A DNA stretch of 54,213 nt from Gp7-AA10 sp035636095 (GTDB lineage Bacteria > Acidobacteriota > Thermoanaerobaculia > Gp7-AA8): assembly GCA_035636095.1 (NCBI GenBank), contig DASPZU010000060.1:1-54213 (forward strand), in the 5' to 3' direction. Under the pieces are notes generated by a model. The model did no database searches. It was given only the letters and a program-made list of their open reading frames with translations, and was not told where the DNA came from. Numbering within the stretch: position 1 is the first letter of the stretch; each line of letters starts with the position of its first letter. Positions 16,343 to 23,960 of this stretch are shown piece after piece. The position numbers and the translations under genes are program-made.

Positions 16343-17424
16343 GCCGCCTCGGTGACGAGTCGGATGAAATTCGCGACCAGCAGCGGATCGTAGAAGGTCT
16401 CCGAGCGCTTCTTCAGAAGCTCGAACGAGGCCGCTCGCGACAATGGCTGCTGATACGGTCGAACGGTGGACATGGCGTCGTAGGTGTCGGCGATCGAGGT
16501 CATCCTGCTCGCGAGATTCGGCACGCGCGGAGAGCGCAGCACGGGGTAGTTCGGCTGCCCGTCGTAACGCAGATGATGTTCGAACGCGACCACCACCGAC
16601 AGCGGCGAAGCATTCTCGACTTCGCCGAGGTACCAGGCGCCTTGCTGGGCGTGTCCTTTCATCGTTTCCCATTCAACGCCTTCGAGCTTGCCGGGTTTGT
16701 TCAGGACAGCGATGGGAACCGACAGCTTGCCGATGTCGTGGAGGAGCGCGGCCATACCGAATGCGTGCAGCATCGGACCCTGAATTCCGAACGAGCGGGC
16801 CTGGGCGAGCACCAGCAGCGAGACGTTCACGGAGTGGACGAAGGTGTACTCATCGTGCTCTTTCAATTTTGCCAGCGGAAGAATCGCACGCGTAGTGCGC
16901 GAGATGGAGTCGATGAAGTTCCAGACCAGATCCTCCATCTCACCCATGGGGAGTTTTCGCTCCACACGAAATTTGGCCCACGCTTCGCGAATATTCTCGA
17001 GTTGCTCCGGCGAGAGCTCGCGGCGAGCGACCTGCAGGTTCTCCTCCTCCAGCTCGACGTGCACACGACCGAGGATGATGTGGCGCGAGGAGGCCACAGG
17101 TTCGTTGGAGGCCAGCGCTCCGATGAGCTGGTGTGCCTCGTCCTGCTGCAGTCCGGCCGCCAGGGTCAGGCGCTCGATGCCGCGGCGCTTCAGCACTTCG
17201 ATGAATTGCCGGACCGAAAGGCTGGTCTTGCGAATGACGTCCTGACCGAAAACCAGATCGTCACCGACGATGAGATAGGTGACCGAGTCGGATTTGGTCT
17301 GCTGGAGCAGACGATGGACGCCGGCCACGATCTGTTCGATGGTCTGGACGACGCGCGGATGATTGGCGGGATAAAGCGCGCGCATGTTGATGGCGGCGGC
17401 GATCTGCGTCGGGATGTGTTCCAT
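16339..17424 (-). CDS. Degenerate HD-GYP domain protein with novel N-terminal domain
   Basis: A cytoplasmic 361-residue protein. Residues about 1-115 form an alpha/beta-looking domain (ALYPANHPRVV, then VGDDLVFGQDVIR, then VLKRRGIERLTL) that is also present in the next gene upstream. The C-terminal half is an HD-GYP phosphohydrolase fold: HSVNVSLL, LLHDIGKLSVPIAVLNKPGKL, EWETMKGHAQQGAWYL, FEHHLRYDGQPNYP, ADTYDAMSTVRPYQ. The HD metal ligands are kept, but the GYP loop reads NYP with an insertion, so cyclic-di-GMP hydrolysis cannot be assumed. ATG 17424 follows the HEAT gene stop by 2 nt, and its TGA overlaps the ABC ATPase GTG, placing it inside the importer transcription unit. Confidence 0.85.
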   Translation of the reverse strand: MEHIPTQIAAAINMRALYPANHPRVVQTIEQIVAGVHRLLQQTKSDSVTYLIVGDDLVFGQDVIRKTSLSVRQFIEVLKRRGIERLTLAAGLQQDEAHQLIGALASNEPVASSRHIILGRVHVELEEENLQVARRELSPEQLENIREAWAKFRVERKLPMGEMEDLVWNFIDSISRTTRAILPLAKLKEHDEYTFVHSVNVSLLVLAQARSFGIQGPMLHAFGMAALLHDIGKLSVPIAVLNKPGKLEGVEWETMKGHAQQGAWYLGEVENASPLSVVVAFEHHLRYDGQPNYPVLRSPRVPNLASRMTSIADTYDAMSTVRPYQQPLSRAASFELLKKRSETFYDPLLVANFIRLVTEAA

Positions 17425-17426
17425 GA

Positions 17427-19625
17427 TCAGCCCTGCGAGATGCGCACGCAGATCTCGCGAATGTTGGGGTCGCGCGACTGCAATCCTTTCTCGACCAGTG
17501 GCGCGCGCGCATCTTTGGGATAGCCGGCCAGGGATTCCCACGCCGCATAGCGCTCTTCTTTCCACGGCCAGAAGAAAAATGCGTCGCCGAAGAAGTGCTG
17601 GAGGCCCGGCAGAGCCGAAGCGTCACCGAGCTCACCGAGTGCGCGGATGCTCTTCACACGCTGCGTGCGCCGTCCGCCGAAAACATCCTTCCCCTCCAGC
17701 ACGCGCAACAGCGGCTGTACGCCCTCCTTGATTCCGTAGCTTCCGATGAGCGTGATGGCAGCCTCGGAGACTTTCGGATCGCGGTCGCGAATCACGTTCT
17801 CGAGCAATTGCGGCGGCACGTTGGTGTCGAGTGTGAAGAGACTCTTGATCGCTTCCATGCGGACCCGAATATCGCCGTGCTGCGCCAGCTTTCTGACTTC
17901 GGGCAGCGACGTGCGGTCGTTGACTGTTCGCAACAGGACCACCATGTTTCGCACCACGAACCAGCGCGAGTCGGTGACAAAGCCCGTGACTTCAGGGACG
18001 ATCATCGGGCCCAGCGAGGCGATGAAGTCGAACAGCCGGCGCCTGCGCGAACGGTTGGTCTCTTCGGTCAGCGCAACCAGAAGGTTGCGTCGCGCGCCGC
18101 CTCCTACCGATTCGACGAGCCGTTGGATTGAACGCGTTTTTTCCGGCGGTGCGTTGTAAAGACTCTCGACCAGCGCGCGAATCATCTCCGGCGTTGCGAG
18201 ACGTACGAAGGATTCCTGGATGTTGTGCCGAAGATCGTCGTTCGCGGTCGACGTCGCGATTTCCTGCAGTCGATGGACGAGCTCGAGGGCTTCCTCGAAT
18301 TCGCCGGCGGTGAGATGCGAACGGAACAGGCCTTCCAGCCGCGTCAGAACCGTTTGAGGAGAGCGTGAGGCACCGAGACTCGCCACCAGCTCCACGATCG
18401 TTCGGCCGAGCTGCCGCGTGAGGGCATCGTTGGCCACCGTCTCCACGCGTTTTCCCAGGCGCTCAGTCGTTTGCGTCACGCCGGTGGGAGCGGTCGGAAT
18501 GTGAATCGTCACCTGCGCGAGCAGAGCGGCGTGATCGGGTGGATTGAATCGATCGATGTCGTCCTCCCCGAAAATCTCCACCAGATCTTTGACGACGTTT
18601 TCCGACGGCAGCTCCGCCTGTGTCGATGCTTCGAGCACGCTGAGCGACTGCAGAAGATTCAGCGCGTGATCCGAGAGCTTCTGGATCGATGCCAGGTAGC
18701 GCAGCGCCTCCAGGACTTCGTCTTGCGGAAGGGCCGCCGCCAGCTCGCGCAATTGCGAGGCCGCCGATTCGTCGGTGGCCAGGACCTCGGCAATTTTTCG
18801 GATCACGGTCTTGCGCAGCGGGTTGGGCAGCGTGCCTAACAGCTCGATCGCTTGTTCGAGTGATTTTTCGCGGGCCGCACCTTTGGCTCTCAGAATGTGT
18901 TGCGCGACCGCCTCCGCCAGCCGATCGTGAATCGCCTCCGGAGTCTCGCCATGGACCGGCATCCGCACGCCGAAGGTCGCGTCGGGATCGAATGTCGGTT
19001 TGTTGCTGGTCGCAGAATCGACGTACTTCAGGATCATCCGCGAAACCTCTTCCGCAGATCGCTCCTGTTCTGCCGCCAGGAATTCTTCCGCCTCGGTCGA
19101 CAGCTCGCGTCCCTCCATCATGGCGCGTAGCACTTCCTCCCAAAGAGAAGGCAGCTTTGTCTCGATGAGTGGCGCGGAGAGATCGTCCGTGACCTGAACC
19201 GAGGAGTAATCGACGGGCTGAAGAGTGATGTTGATCACGCCGGCGGCGGACAGCTCATCCCAGATCGGCCGTTTCTGGTCCACGGGAGTTCCGGCGGCGA
19301 GGATTCGAAGGAAAGCCTCGATGTCGCGCGCATCGGTCGCGTTTGTGAATCGAAGGACCGCGACGCCGCGCGCGTACAGCGCCTGCGCGAATTTCTGCGC
19401 TGAGGCCGAATCGATTTTGTCGGCACCGTACAGCAGGCCGTCGCTTTCGATGCCGAGGACCACATCGCCGGCCGGGCCGCGGAGATCATCGAGCCGGCGG
19501 TGCACCAGATCGAGCGAGCTGGAGAGGGCAGGGTGGCCGGGAGGGTAAGCCGCGAGATTTTTCCAGCCGAGCGCAAGCGCTCGGACCAGTTCTGCCACCT
19601 GCGTTGCCGCGGCAGTCGACGACAC
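17427..19625 (-). CDS. HEAT-repeat protein sharing an N-terminal domain with the HD-GYP-like protein
   Basis: A 732-residue soluble protein with no signal peptide or membrane helix. Residues about 10-125 (NLAAYPPGHPALSSSLDLV, then ESDGLLYGADKI, then FAQALYARGVAVLRF) align along their length with the N-terminus of the downstream HD protein. A long helical middle follows. The C-terminal third contains HEAT-type repeats (DRTSLPEVRKLAQHGDIRVR, IRDRDPKVSEAAITLIGSYG, SIRALGELGDASALPGL). HEAT solenoids are usually protein-binding scaffolds. The GTG start is 6 nt after a TAGAAT box, and the frame is closed soon upstream. No enzymatic motif is visible; the role is unknown but probably linked to the HD partner. 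Confidence 0.85.
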   Translation of the reverse strand: MSSTAAATQVAELVRALALGWKNLAAYPPGHPALSSSLDLVHRRLDDLRGPAGDVVLGIESDGLLYGADKIDSASAQKFAQALYARGVAVLRFTNATDARDIEAFLRILAAGTPVDQKRPIWDELSAAGVINITLQPVDYSSVQVTDDLSAPLIETKLPSLWEEVLRAMMEGRELSTEAEEFLAAEQERSAEEVSRMILKYVDSATSNKPTFDPDATFGVRMPVHGETPEAIHDRLAEAVAQHILRAKGAAREKSLEQAIELLGTLPNPLRKTVIRKIAEVLATDESAASQLRELAAALPQDEVLEALRYLASIQKLSDHALNLLQSLSVLEASTQAELPSENVVKDLVEIFGEDDIDRFNPPDHAALLAQVTIHIPTAPTGVTQTTERLGKRVETVANDALTRQLGRTIVELVASLGASRSPQTVLTRLEGLFRSHLTAGEFEEALELVHRLQEIATSTANDDLRHNIQESFVRLATPEMIRALVESLYNAPPEKTRSIQRLVESVGGGARRNLLVALTEETNRSRRRRLFDFIASLGPMIVPEVTGFVTDSRWFVVRNMVVLLRTVNDRTSLPEVRKLAQHGDIRVRMEAIKSLFTLDTNVPPQLLENVIRDRDPKVSEAAITLIGSYGIKEGVQPLLRVLEGKDVFGGRRTQRVKSIRALGELGDASALPGLQHFFGDAFFFWPWKEERYAAWESLAGYPKDARAPLVEKGLQSRDPNIREICVRISQG

Positions 19626-19631
19626 GGCTAG

Positions 19632-19637
19632 ATTCTA
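19632..19637 (-). promoter_or_regulatory. -10 box (TAGAAT) 6 nt before the HEAT gene start
   Basis: On the minus strand TAGAAT is followed by CTAGCC and the GTG start, so the expected transcription start coincides with the start codon (leaderless). The -35 region falls inside the 63-bp palindrome. This implies a promoter separate from that of the BMP lipoprotein gene. Confidence 0.5.
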
Positions 19638-19700
19638 GTGGAGCGCCGCCGACCTCGGCGGCGTTTGGCCCTGGCCCCGCCGAGGTCGGCGGGGCTCCAC
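19638..19700. repeat. 63-bp GTGGAGC palindrome, intergenic copy
   Basis: Arms GTGGAGCGCCGCCGACC-TCGGCGGC (19638-19662) and its near-perfect complement (19676-19700) flank a 13-bp centre. It lies between the BMP lipoprotein stop and the HEAT gene promoter. As RNA it would form a very stable stem and could terminate or attenuate the BMP transcript. The second copy is inside the ABC ATPase at 15686-15747. Confidence 0.9.
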
Positions 19701-19704
19701 TCCA

Positions 19705-20670
19705 TCAAAACCCGCGGGGTACCTGTAGCGCCCCGCTCAGAATCTCCTTCTCGACCCTGGCAACCTCGGAAACCGTTGCCGGCGATACCGTCGATTTCAG
19801 GCGGTCATTCCATACCATCGACACGATCCCTTCCTTCATGCCCAGGGCGTGAATGCCGGGCTGAAACCGGCGATCGCGAACGGCTTTTGCCACGTAGAGG
19901 AAGGCCGAGGGGACGTCGAGGACCGCAGAGGCCAGGACGACGTTTGGCGCGAGATCGTTCTGATTCCTGTTCGATCCGAAACAGCGCACATTCCGTTCGC
20001 TGCACGCCTGAAAAACCCCGCGGCCGGCCTCGTTGGCCTGATGGAAGATGAAGTCGCAACCGGCATTGATCAGCGAGAGCGTCGCGAGCCGTGCGGCACC
20101 GATGTCATCGAAATTGCCGGTGTAGATCTCGCGGACCTCGAACTTCGGATTGACCGACAGCGCACCAGCCTTGAACGCGATGAAGGTCGAGTCGATGGAC
20201 GGCAGCTTGATTCCGCCGACCAGGCCGGCCTTCCCGCTTTTCGACTCCCGCGCCGCAATGATGCCGAGGAGATAGGTCGCCTGCTCCATCTGAAAGCGCA
20301 TCGGCGAGACGTTCGGCGCCACGGAGCTTCCCGATGTGGTGATGAAGACCGTCCTGGGGTACTCCTTCCCCGCCTTCAGCGCGGCGTCCTGGAATTCGAA
20401 GCCATGCCCGAAGGCGAGGTTGAATCCCTTGGCCCCGTACGAGCGAAAGCCCTCCTCGAATTCCGCGGGCGTCCTGGTCTCCTGATGCGAAATCTCGGCG
20501 CCGAGCTCTTTCTGAATTCGCAAGAGGCCTTCGTACGCGATGGCGTTCCATCCGTGATCGTTGATGGATCCTGGTGTCAGAAGGCCGACTTTGAATTGCG
20601 GCGAGGGCGACCTGGCCGGTTGTTCGCACGCGAAGATCGCGAGACAGCACAGGATGGCGATCCGCCGCAT
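19705..20670 (-). CDS. BMP family ABC substrate-binding lipoprotein
   Basis: A 321-residue periplasmic binding lipoprotein of the BMP/Med/PnrA family, which binds purine nucleosides in characterised members. N-terminus MRRIAILCCLAIFACEQPA carries a lipobox with Cys15. Family marks: VGLLTPGSINDHGWNAIAYEGL, then FGHGFEFQDAA, KAGLVGGIKLPSIDSTFIAFKAG (in part), and GCDFIFHQANEAGRGVFQAC. It is the first gene of the minus-strand importer group, separated from the ATPase and permeases by the HEAT and HD genes. A TAGAAT box lies 9 nt before the ATG and no Shine-Dalgarno sequence is seen. Confidence 0.9.
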   Translation of the reverse strand: MRRIAILCCLAIFACEQPARSPSPQFKVGLLTPGSINDHGWNAIAYEGLLRIQKELGAEISHQETRTPAEFEEGFRSYGAKGFNLAFGHGFEFQDAALKAGKEYPRTVFITTSGSSVAPNVSPMRFQMEQATYLLGIIAARESKSGKAGLVGGIKLPSIDSTFIAFKAGALSVNPKFEVREIYTGNFDDIGAARLATLSLINAGCDFIFHQANEAGRGVFQACSERNVRCFGSNRNQNDLAPNVVLASAVLDVPSAFLYVAKAVRDRRFQPGIHALGMKEGIVSMVWNDRLKSTVSPATVSEVARVEKEILSGALQVPRGF

Positions 20671-20679
20671 TCGCTGCGA

Positions 20680-20685
20680 ATTCTA
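20680..20685 (-). promoter_or_regulatory. -10 box (TAGAAT) 9 nt before the BMP lipoprotein start
   Basis: Minus-strand TAGAAT followed by 9 nt and the ATG at 20670. No ribosome-binding site lies in the short leader, so leaderless or near-leaderless translation is likely. Confidence 0.5.
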
Positions 20686-20709
20686 TGCATTTGTGATAAA
20701 TCCCGCCCC

Positions 20710-20902
20710 GAAAGGCAGAAGTCAGAAGGCAGAAAGCAGAAGGAAGAACGCCGGCGGTTTAGCACGGGCTCACTTCTGCCTGCTGCCTTCTGCCTTTTGC
20801 CTTCAGGAAAGGCAGAAGTCAGAAGGCAGAAAGCAGAAGGAAGAACGCCGGCGGTTAGCACGGGCTCACTTCTGCCTGCTGCCTTCTGCTTTTTGCCTTC
20901 AG
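20710..20902. repeat. Tandemly duplicated heptamer hairpin (97 + 96 bp)
   Basis: A 97-bp unit (20710-20806) is followed directly by a 96-bp copy (20807-20902) differing by one T in the centre and a few bases in the right arm. Each unit is a hairpin: AGGCAGA/AGTCAGA-type 7-mers, a centre reading ACGCCGGCGG(T)TTAGCACGGG, then complementary CTTCTGC-type 7-mers. The block separates the divergent BMP lipoprotein and 64-residue-protein genes. Confidence 0.92.
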
Positions 20903-20918
20903 GTTGAGGAGACGGACG

Positions 20919-21113
20919 ATGGATGAAGAGGTCGAGCGCAACGGAAACGGCTCCGAGGATGACGAGCAGTTCGAGCAGATGATCATCGAAAACAGCATCC
21001 TGCTGCACAGTCTGGCAGCGCTGCTCGTTCGCAAGGGCATTCTGAAACAGGAAGAGCTCGACGATGAGATGGACAAGCTGTACGAGGAGATGGAGAAATT
21101 TGACGAAGAGTAA
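20919..21113 (+). CDS. Small acidic helical protein, unknown function
   Basis: A 64-residue protein beginning MDEEVERNGNGSEDDEQFEQ. The N-terminal third is acidic and disordered-looking. The remainder (NSILLHSLAALLVRKGILKQ, then EELDDEMDKLYEEMEKFDEE) should form two amphipathic helices. No known domain was recognised. A GAGGA ribosome-binding site lies a few nucleotides before the ATG. The stop is 16 nt before the GWxTD gene, so the two are likely one transcript. Coding is supported by the binding site, by codon use like its neighbours and by conservation-like helix patterning, not by homology. Confidence 0.7.
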   Translation: MDEEVERNGNGSEDDEQFEQMIIENSILLHSLAALLVRKGILKQEELDDEMDKLYEEMEKFDEE

Positions 21114-21129
21114 TGCGTTGGAGAGACGT

Positions 21130-22671
21130 ATGAAAAGACTTCTAATTGCGGCGCTGCTGGTCGCGGCCGCCGCCACAACCGCGTTCGCACAACTTTCGAT
21201 GGCGAAAGCGGACTGGGCCCGCGGTCCGGTGCAGTTCCTCATGACCAAGGAGGAGCAGACAGCGTGGAATGCGGTCAAGAGCGATGCGGAAGCCGATCAG
21301 TTCATCGCCCTTTTCTGGGCTAAACGCGATCCGACACCCGCGACGCCGCTCAATGAATTCCGCCAGGAATTCGACCGCCGCGTGCAGTATGCCGATCAGA
21401 ATTTCGGCAACGGCCGGCAGCGCGGATCGCTGACCGATCGCGGAAAGGTGCTCGTCCTTTTCGGAGCTCCGACGCGCGCGGTGCGTACGCCCGGGCGTCC
21501 TGCAATACAGCCGCCGCCAGATGCCACGTCAACTGCGGTGGGAACCGAACCCGAAGAATCCGCAGGTGAAAAGCAAACGTGGATCTACGAAGGAGCGAGT
21601 GCTGAGAAGATCTTCGGGCAGCCCAAGGTCGAGATCCAATTCACCGATCGCCTGAACAATCGCGACCTGCGCCTGCAGCCGACGCGTTTCGATTTCGGAG
21701 CGACACAACAGCGCATCGTCACGGGGTATATCACGCAGCCGAATCTGACATCGGGTCCGACCTACCCGGCGCAGCCTGTTCCACAGCAGCAGCCCGCCGC
21801 TCCAGCAGCACCGGCAGCTCCAGCAGCGCCGGTCACGGATCTCAAGACGCCCGCATTCGACGCTGCAGTCGCCGACGCGAAAGCCGGCAAGGCCGCCGCG
21901 AAGGGGGCGGTGATCTCGTACGCGGAGTTCGTCGCCCCCACCGGCGACTACTACGTTCCCATCTCGCTGTATGTCCCGGCATCGGCGGGTCTGACGGCGG
22001 ACGCCGCCGACACGCTCTTCGGAGTGGTCGAGGATGCGACGGGCAAGCGCGTGCTGGCCTTCGAAGATCCGGCAAAGCTGACAGCCTCGAAGACCGATTT
22101 CTTCGCGGACAAGTCGCTCAATCTTGTGTCGGGTAAGTACACGGCCGTAGTGGGACTGGCCAAGGCGGGCACGCCCGTCGTGGTCGCGAAGACGCCCATC
22201 GAGCTGAATTCGCTCACCAGGGAGTCGACCGGCACCTCACGGCTGATTCTTTCCGACAACGTTTACGAGCTGACGGACGCTGCGCCTGTGAAGACCGCAT
22301 TTGCGTTTGGAAAACTGAAAATCGTTCCGAAGGCAACGATGCAGTTCACAAACAAAGACGAATTGAATTACTTCGTCGAGGTTCACAATCCGGGCCTCGA
22401 CACAACCACCAATCTGCCCAAGCTGCAGATGAAGCTGGACCTGATTGACTCGAAGGGAAAGACCGTCGCGGGAGCGCCGCTGTCCGACGCGCAGGCGCTG
22501 CCTCTCTCCGGTGCGCCCGGTCCGGGACAATACGCCATCATCAACGGCATTCCGCTCAACCAGATGGCCAAACCACTGCCGGCAGGGGATTACACGCTGA
22601 AGATGAAGATCGTCGACACCGTCTCCAAGCAGTCGTACAACTTGGAGCAGAAGTTCAAGATCACAGCGTGA
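21130..22671 (+). CDS. GWxTD domain-containing secreted protein
   Basis: An exported 513-residue protein. Signal peptide MKRLLIAALLVAAAATTAFA is followed by the GWxTD domain: FLMTKEEQTAWNAVKSDAEA, FIALFWAKRDPTPATPLNEF, RRVQYADQNFG and SLTDRGKVLVLFGAP. The name-giving tetrapeptide is GSLTD here instead of GWxTD. A Pro/Ala-rich linker near residues 215-240 separates it from a C-terminal beta-rich half. The family is common in Acidobacteriota; its molecular function is unknown. ATG 21130 was chosen because it starts the signal peptide and has GGAGAG upstream. Confidence 0.88.
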   Translation: MKRLLIAALLVAAAATTAFAQLSMAKADWARGPVQFLMTKEEQTAWNAVKSDAEADQFIALFWAKRDPTPATPLNEFRQEFDRRVQYADQNFGNGRQRGSLTDRGKVLVLFGAPTRAVRTPGRPAIQPPPDATSTAVGTEPEESAGEKQTWIYEGASAEKIFGQPKVEIQFTDRLNNRDLRLQPTRFDFGATQQRIVTGYITQPNLTSGPTYPAQPVPQQQPAAPAAPAAPAAPVTDLKTPAFDAAVADAKAGKAAAKGAVISYAEFVAPTGDYYVPISLYVPASAGLTADAADTLFGVVEDATGKRVLAFEDPAKLTASKTDFFADKSLNLVSGKYTAVVGLAKAGTPVVVAKTPIELNSLTRESTGTSRLILSDNVYELTDAAPVKTAFAFGKLKIVPKATMQFTNKDELNYFVEVHNPGLDTTTNLPKLQMKLDLIDSKGKTVAGAPLSDAQALPLSGAPGPGQYAIINGIPLNQMAKPLPAGDYTLKMKIVDTVSKQSYNLEQKFKITA

Positions 22672-22674
22672 CGC

Positions 22675-22680
22675 TACAAT
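22675..22680 (+). promoter_or_regulatory. -10 box (TACAAT) 8 nt before ribBA
   Basis: TACAAT starts 3 nt after the upstream stop codon and ends 8 nt before the ribBA ATG; no Shine-Dalgarno is present. Likely a leaderless start. No FMN riboswitch fits in the 17-nt gap. Confidence 0.5.
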
Positions 22681-22688
22681 AGGGATCC

Positions 22689-23891
22689 ATGCCGTTTGCC
22701 ACCGTCGAAGAAGCCGCCGAGATCTACCGCCGCGGGCAGTTCGTCATCATCGTCGATGACGAGGACCGCGAGAATGAGGGGGATCTCTGCATTCCCGCGG
22801 ACAAGATTACCCCGGAAGCGATCAACTTCATGGCCAAGAACGGCCGTGGCCTGATCTGCCTGGCGCTGACCGAAGAGCGATGTCATGAGCTCGACCTGCC
22901 ATTGATGGTCGAGAACAACACCTCGCCTTACGGAACGGCGTTCACCGTATCGATCGAGGCCCGCGGCCGCGTCACGACCGGGATCTCGGCGTTCGATCGC
23001 TCCGAGACCGTTCGGGTGGCGATCGATCCGAAAACCCGGCCGCACGATCTGTTGCGCCCCGGCCACGTCTTCCCGTTGCGCGCCCGCAGAGGCGGAGTGC
23101 TCAAACGCGCCGGTCAGACTGAAGCGTCGATCGATCTCGCCTCGATCGCCGGGATGACGCCCTCCGCCGTGATCTGCGAAATCATGAACGATGACGGCAC
23201 GATGGCGCGGCTGCCCGATCTCCGCGAATTCGCCACGCGCCACGGGCTGAAGATCATCACCGTCGCCGACATCATCAACTACCGCATGCAGCACGAGAAA
23301 CATGTGCGCTGCCTGGCGTCACCGACGCTGCCGACTCCGTATGGCCAGTTCCGCGTGCACGCGTACAAGAGCGACATCACCGGCGAGGAGCACGTCGCCC
23401 TGGTGATGGGCGAAATCTCGGAAGGGGAGGGAGTGCTGGTGCGCGTGCACTCGTCATGTCTCACCGGCGATGTTTTTCATTCGAACCGCTGCGACTGTGG
23501 CGATCAACTCGAGCGCGCGCTGGAACTGATCGCGAACGAGAAAAAGGGCGTCGTACTCTATCTGCTGCAAGAGGGCAGAGGCATCGGACTGCTCAACAAG
23601 CTGAAGGCCTACGAGCTGCAGGAGCAGGGACACGACACCATCGAAGCGAACGCCAAGCTCGGATTCGCGCCCGACATCCGCGACTACGGCACCGGCTCCC
23701 AGATCCTCCGCGACCTCGGCGTCCGCAAAATCCGGCTGATGACGAACAATCCCGCCAAATACGTCGCTATCGAAGGCTTTGGCCTGGAGATCGTCGAGCG
23801 CGTGCCGCTGGAGATCGCGCCCCACAAAGGGACGCAGAAGTATCTCGAAGCCAAGAAGAAAAAGCTGGGCCACATTTTGGAACTCGTTTAG
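22689..23891 (+). CDS. ribBA: Bifunctional DHBP synthase / GTP cyclohydrolase II
   Basis: Catalyses two entry reactions of riboflavin synthesis: ribulose 5-phosphate to 3,4-dihydroxy-2-butanone 4-phosphate, and GTP to the diaminopyrimidine. The 400-residue fusion has RibB first (VIIVDDEDRENEGDLCIPAD, TGISAFDRSETVR, PLRARRGGVLKRAGQTEAS) and RibA from about residue 205 (VRVHSSCLTGDVFHSNRCDC with the zinc Cys residues, LLQEGRGIGLLNKLKAYELQ, then TNNPAKY). All core motifs are intact, so both activities are expected. No other rib genes are nearby. Confidence 0.96.
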   Translation: MPFATVEEAAEIYRRGQFVIIVDDEDRENEGDLCIPADKITPEAINFMAKNGRGLICLALTEERCHELDLPLMVENNTSPYGTAFTVSIEARGRVTTGISAFDRSETVRVAIDPKTRPHDLLRPGHVFPLRARRGGVLKRAGQTEASIDLASIAGMTPSAVICEIMNDDGTMARLPDLREFATRHGLKIITVADIINYRMQHEKHVRCLASPTLPTPYGQFRVHAYKSDITGEEHVALVMGEISEGEGVLVRVHSSCLTGDVFHSNRCDCGDQLERALELIANEKKGVVLYLLQEGRGIGLLNKLKAYELQEQGHDTIEANAKLGFAPDIRDYGTGSQILRDLGVRKIRLMTNNPAKYVAIEGFGLEIVERVPLEIAPHKGTQKYLEAKKKKLGHILELV

Positions 23892-23960
23892 GTCTCGCAG
23901 TAGCGAGGTTGCGCGGTCTCGCGGCCGCGAGACTTCGAAACCGCGAGACCTCGCGACCGC
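23891..23960. repeat. Octamer repeat hairpin (GGTCTCGC type)
   Basis: Imperfect 8-mers GGTCTCGC, AGTAGCGA, GGTTGCGC, GGTCTCGC form the left arm; CGCGAGAC, TTCGAAAC, CGCGAGAC, CTCGCGAC form the complementary right arm. It starts at the last base of the ribBA stop and ends directly at the next ATG, so it replaces any normal ribosome-binding region. The same octamer family is at 48950-49026. Confidence 0.88.

Noticed and set aside
16343..16672. N-terminal extension of the ABC ATPase to 516 residues
   Set aside because: It is antisense-frame shadow inside the HD gene; the GTG at 16342 gives the canonical ATPase start and a GTGA overlap.
17427..17565. Start of the HD protein upstream of 17424
   Set aside because: The added residues overlap the HEAT gene's C-terminus in another frame, while ATG 17424 begins the domain shared with the HEAT protein.
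22672..22688. FMN riboswitch before ribBA
   Set aside because: Only 17 nt separate the upstream stop from the ribBA start, far too short for the RFN element.
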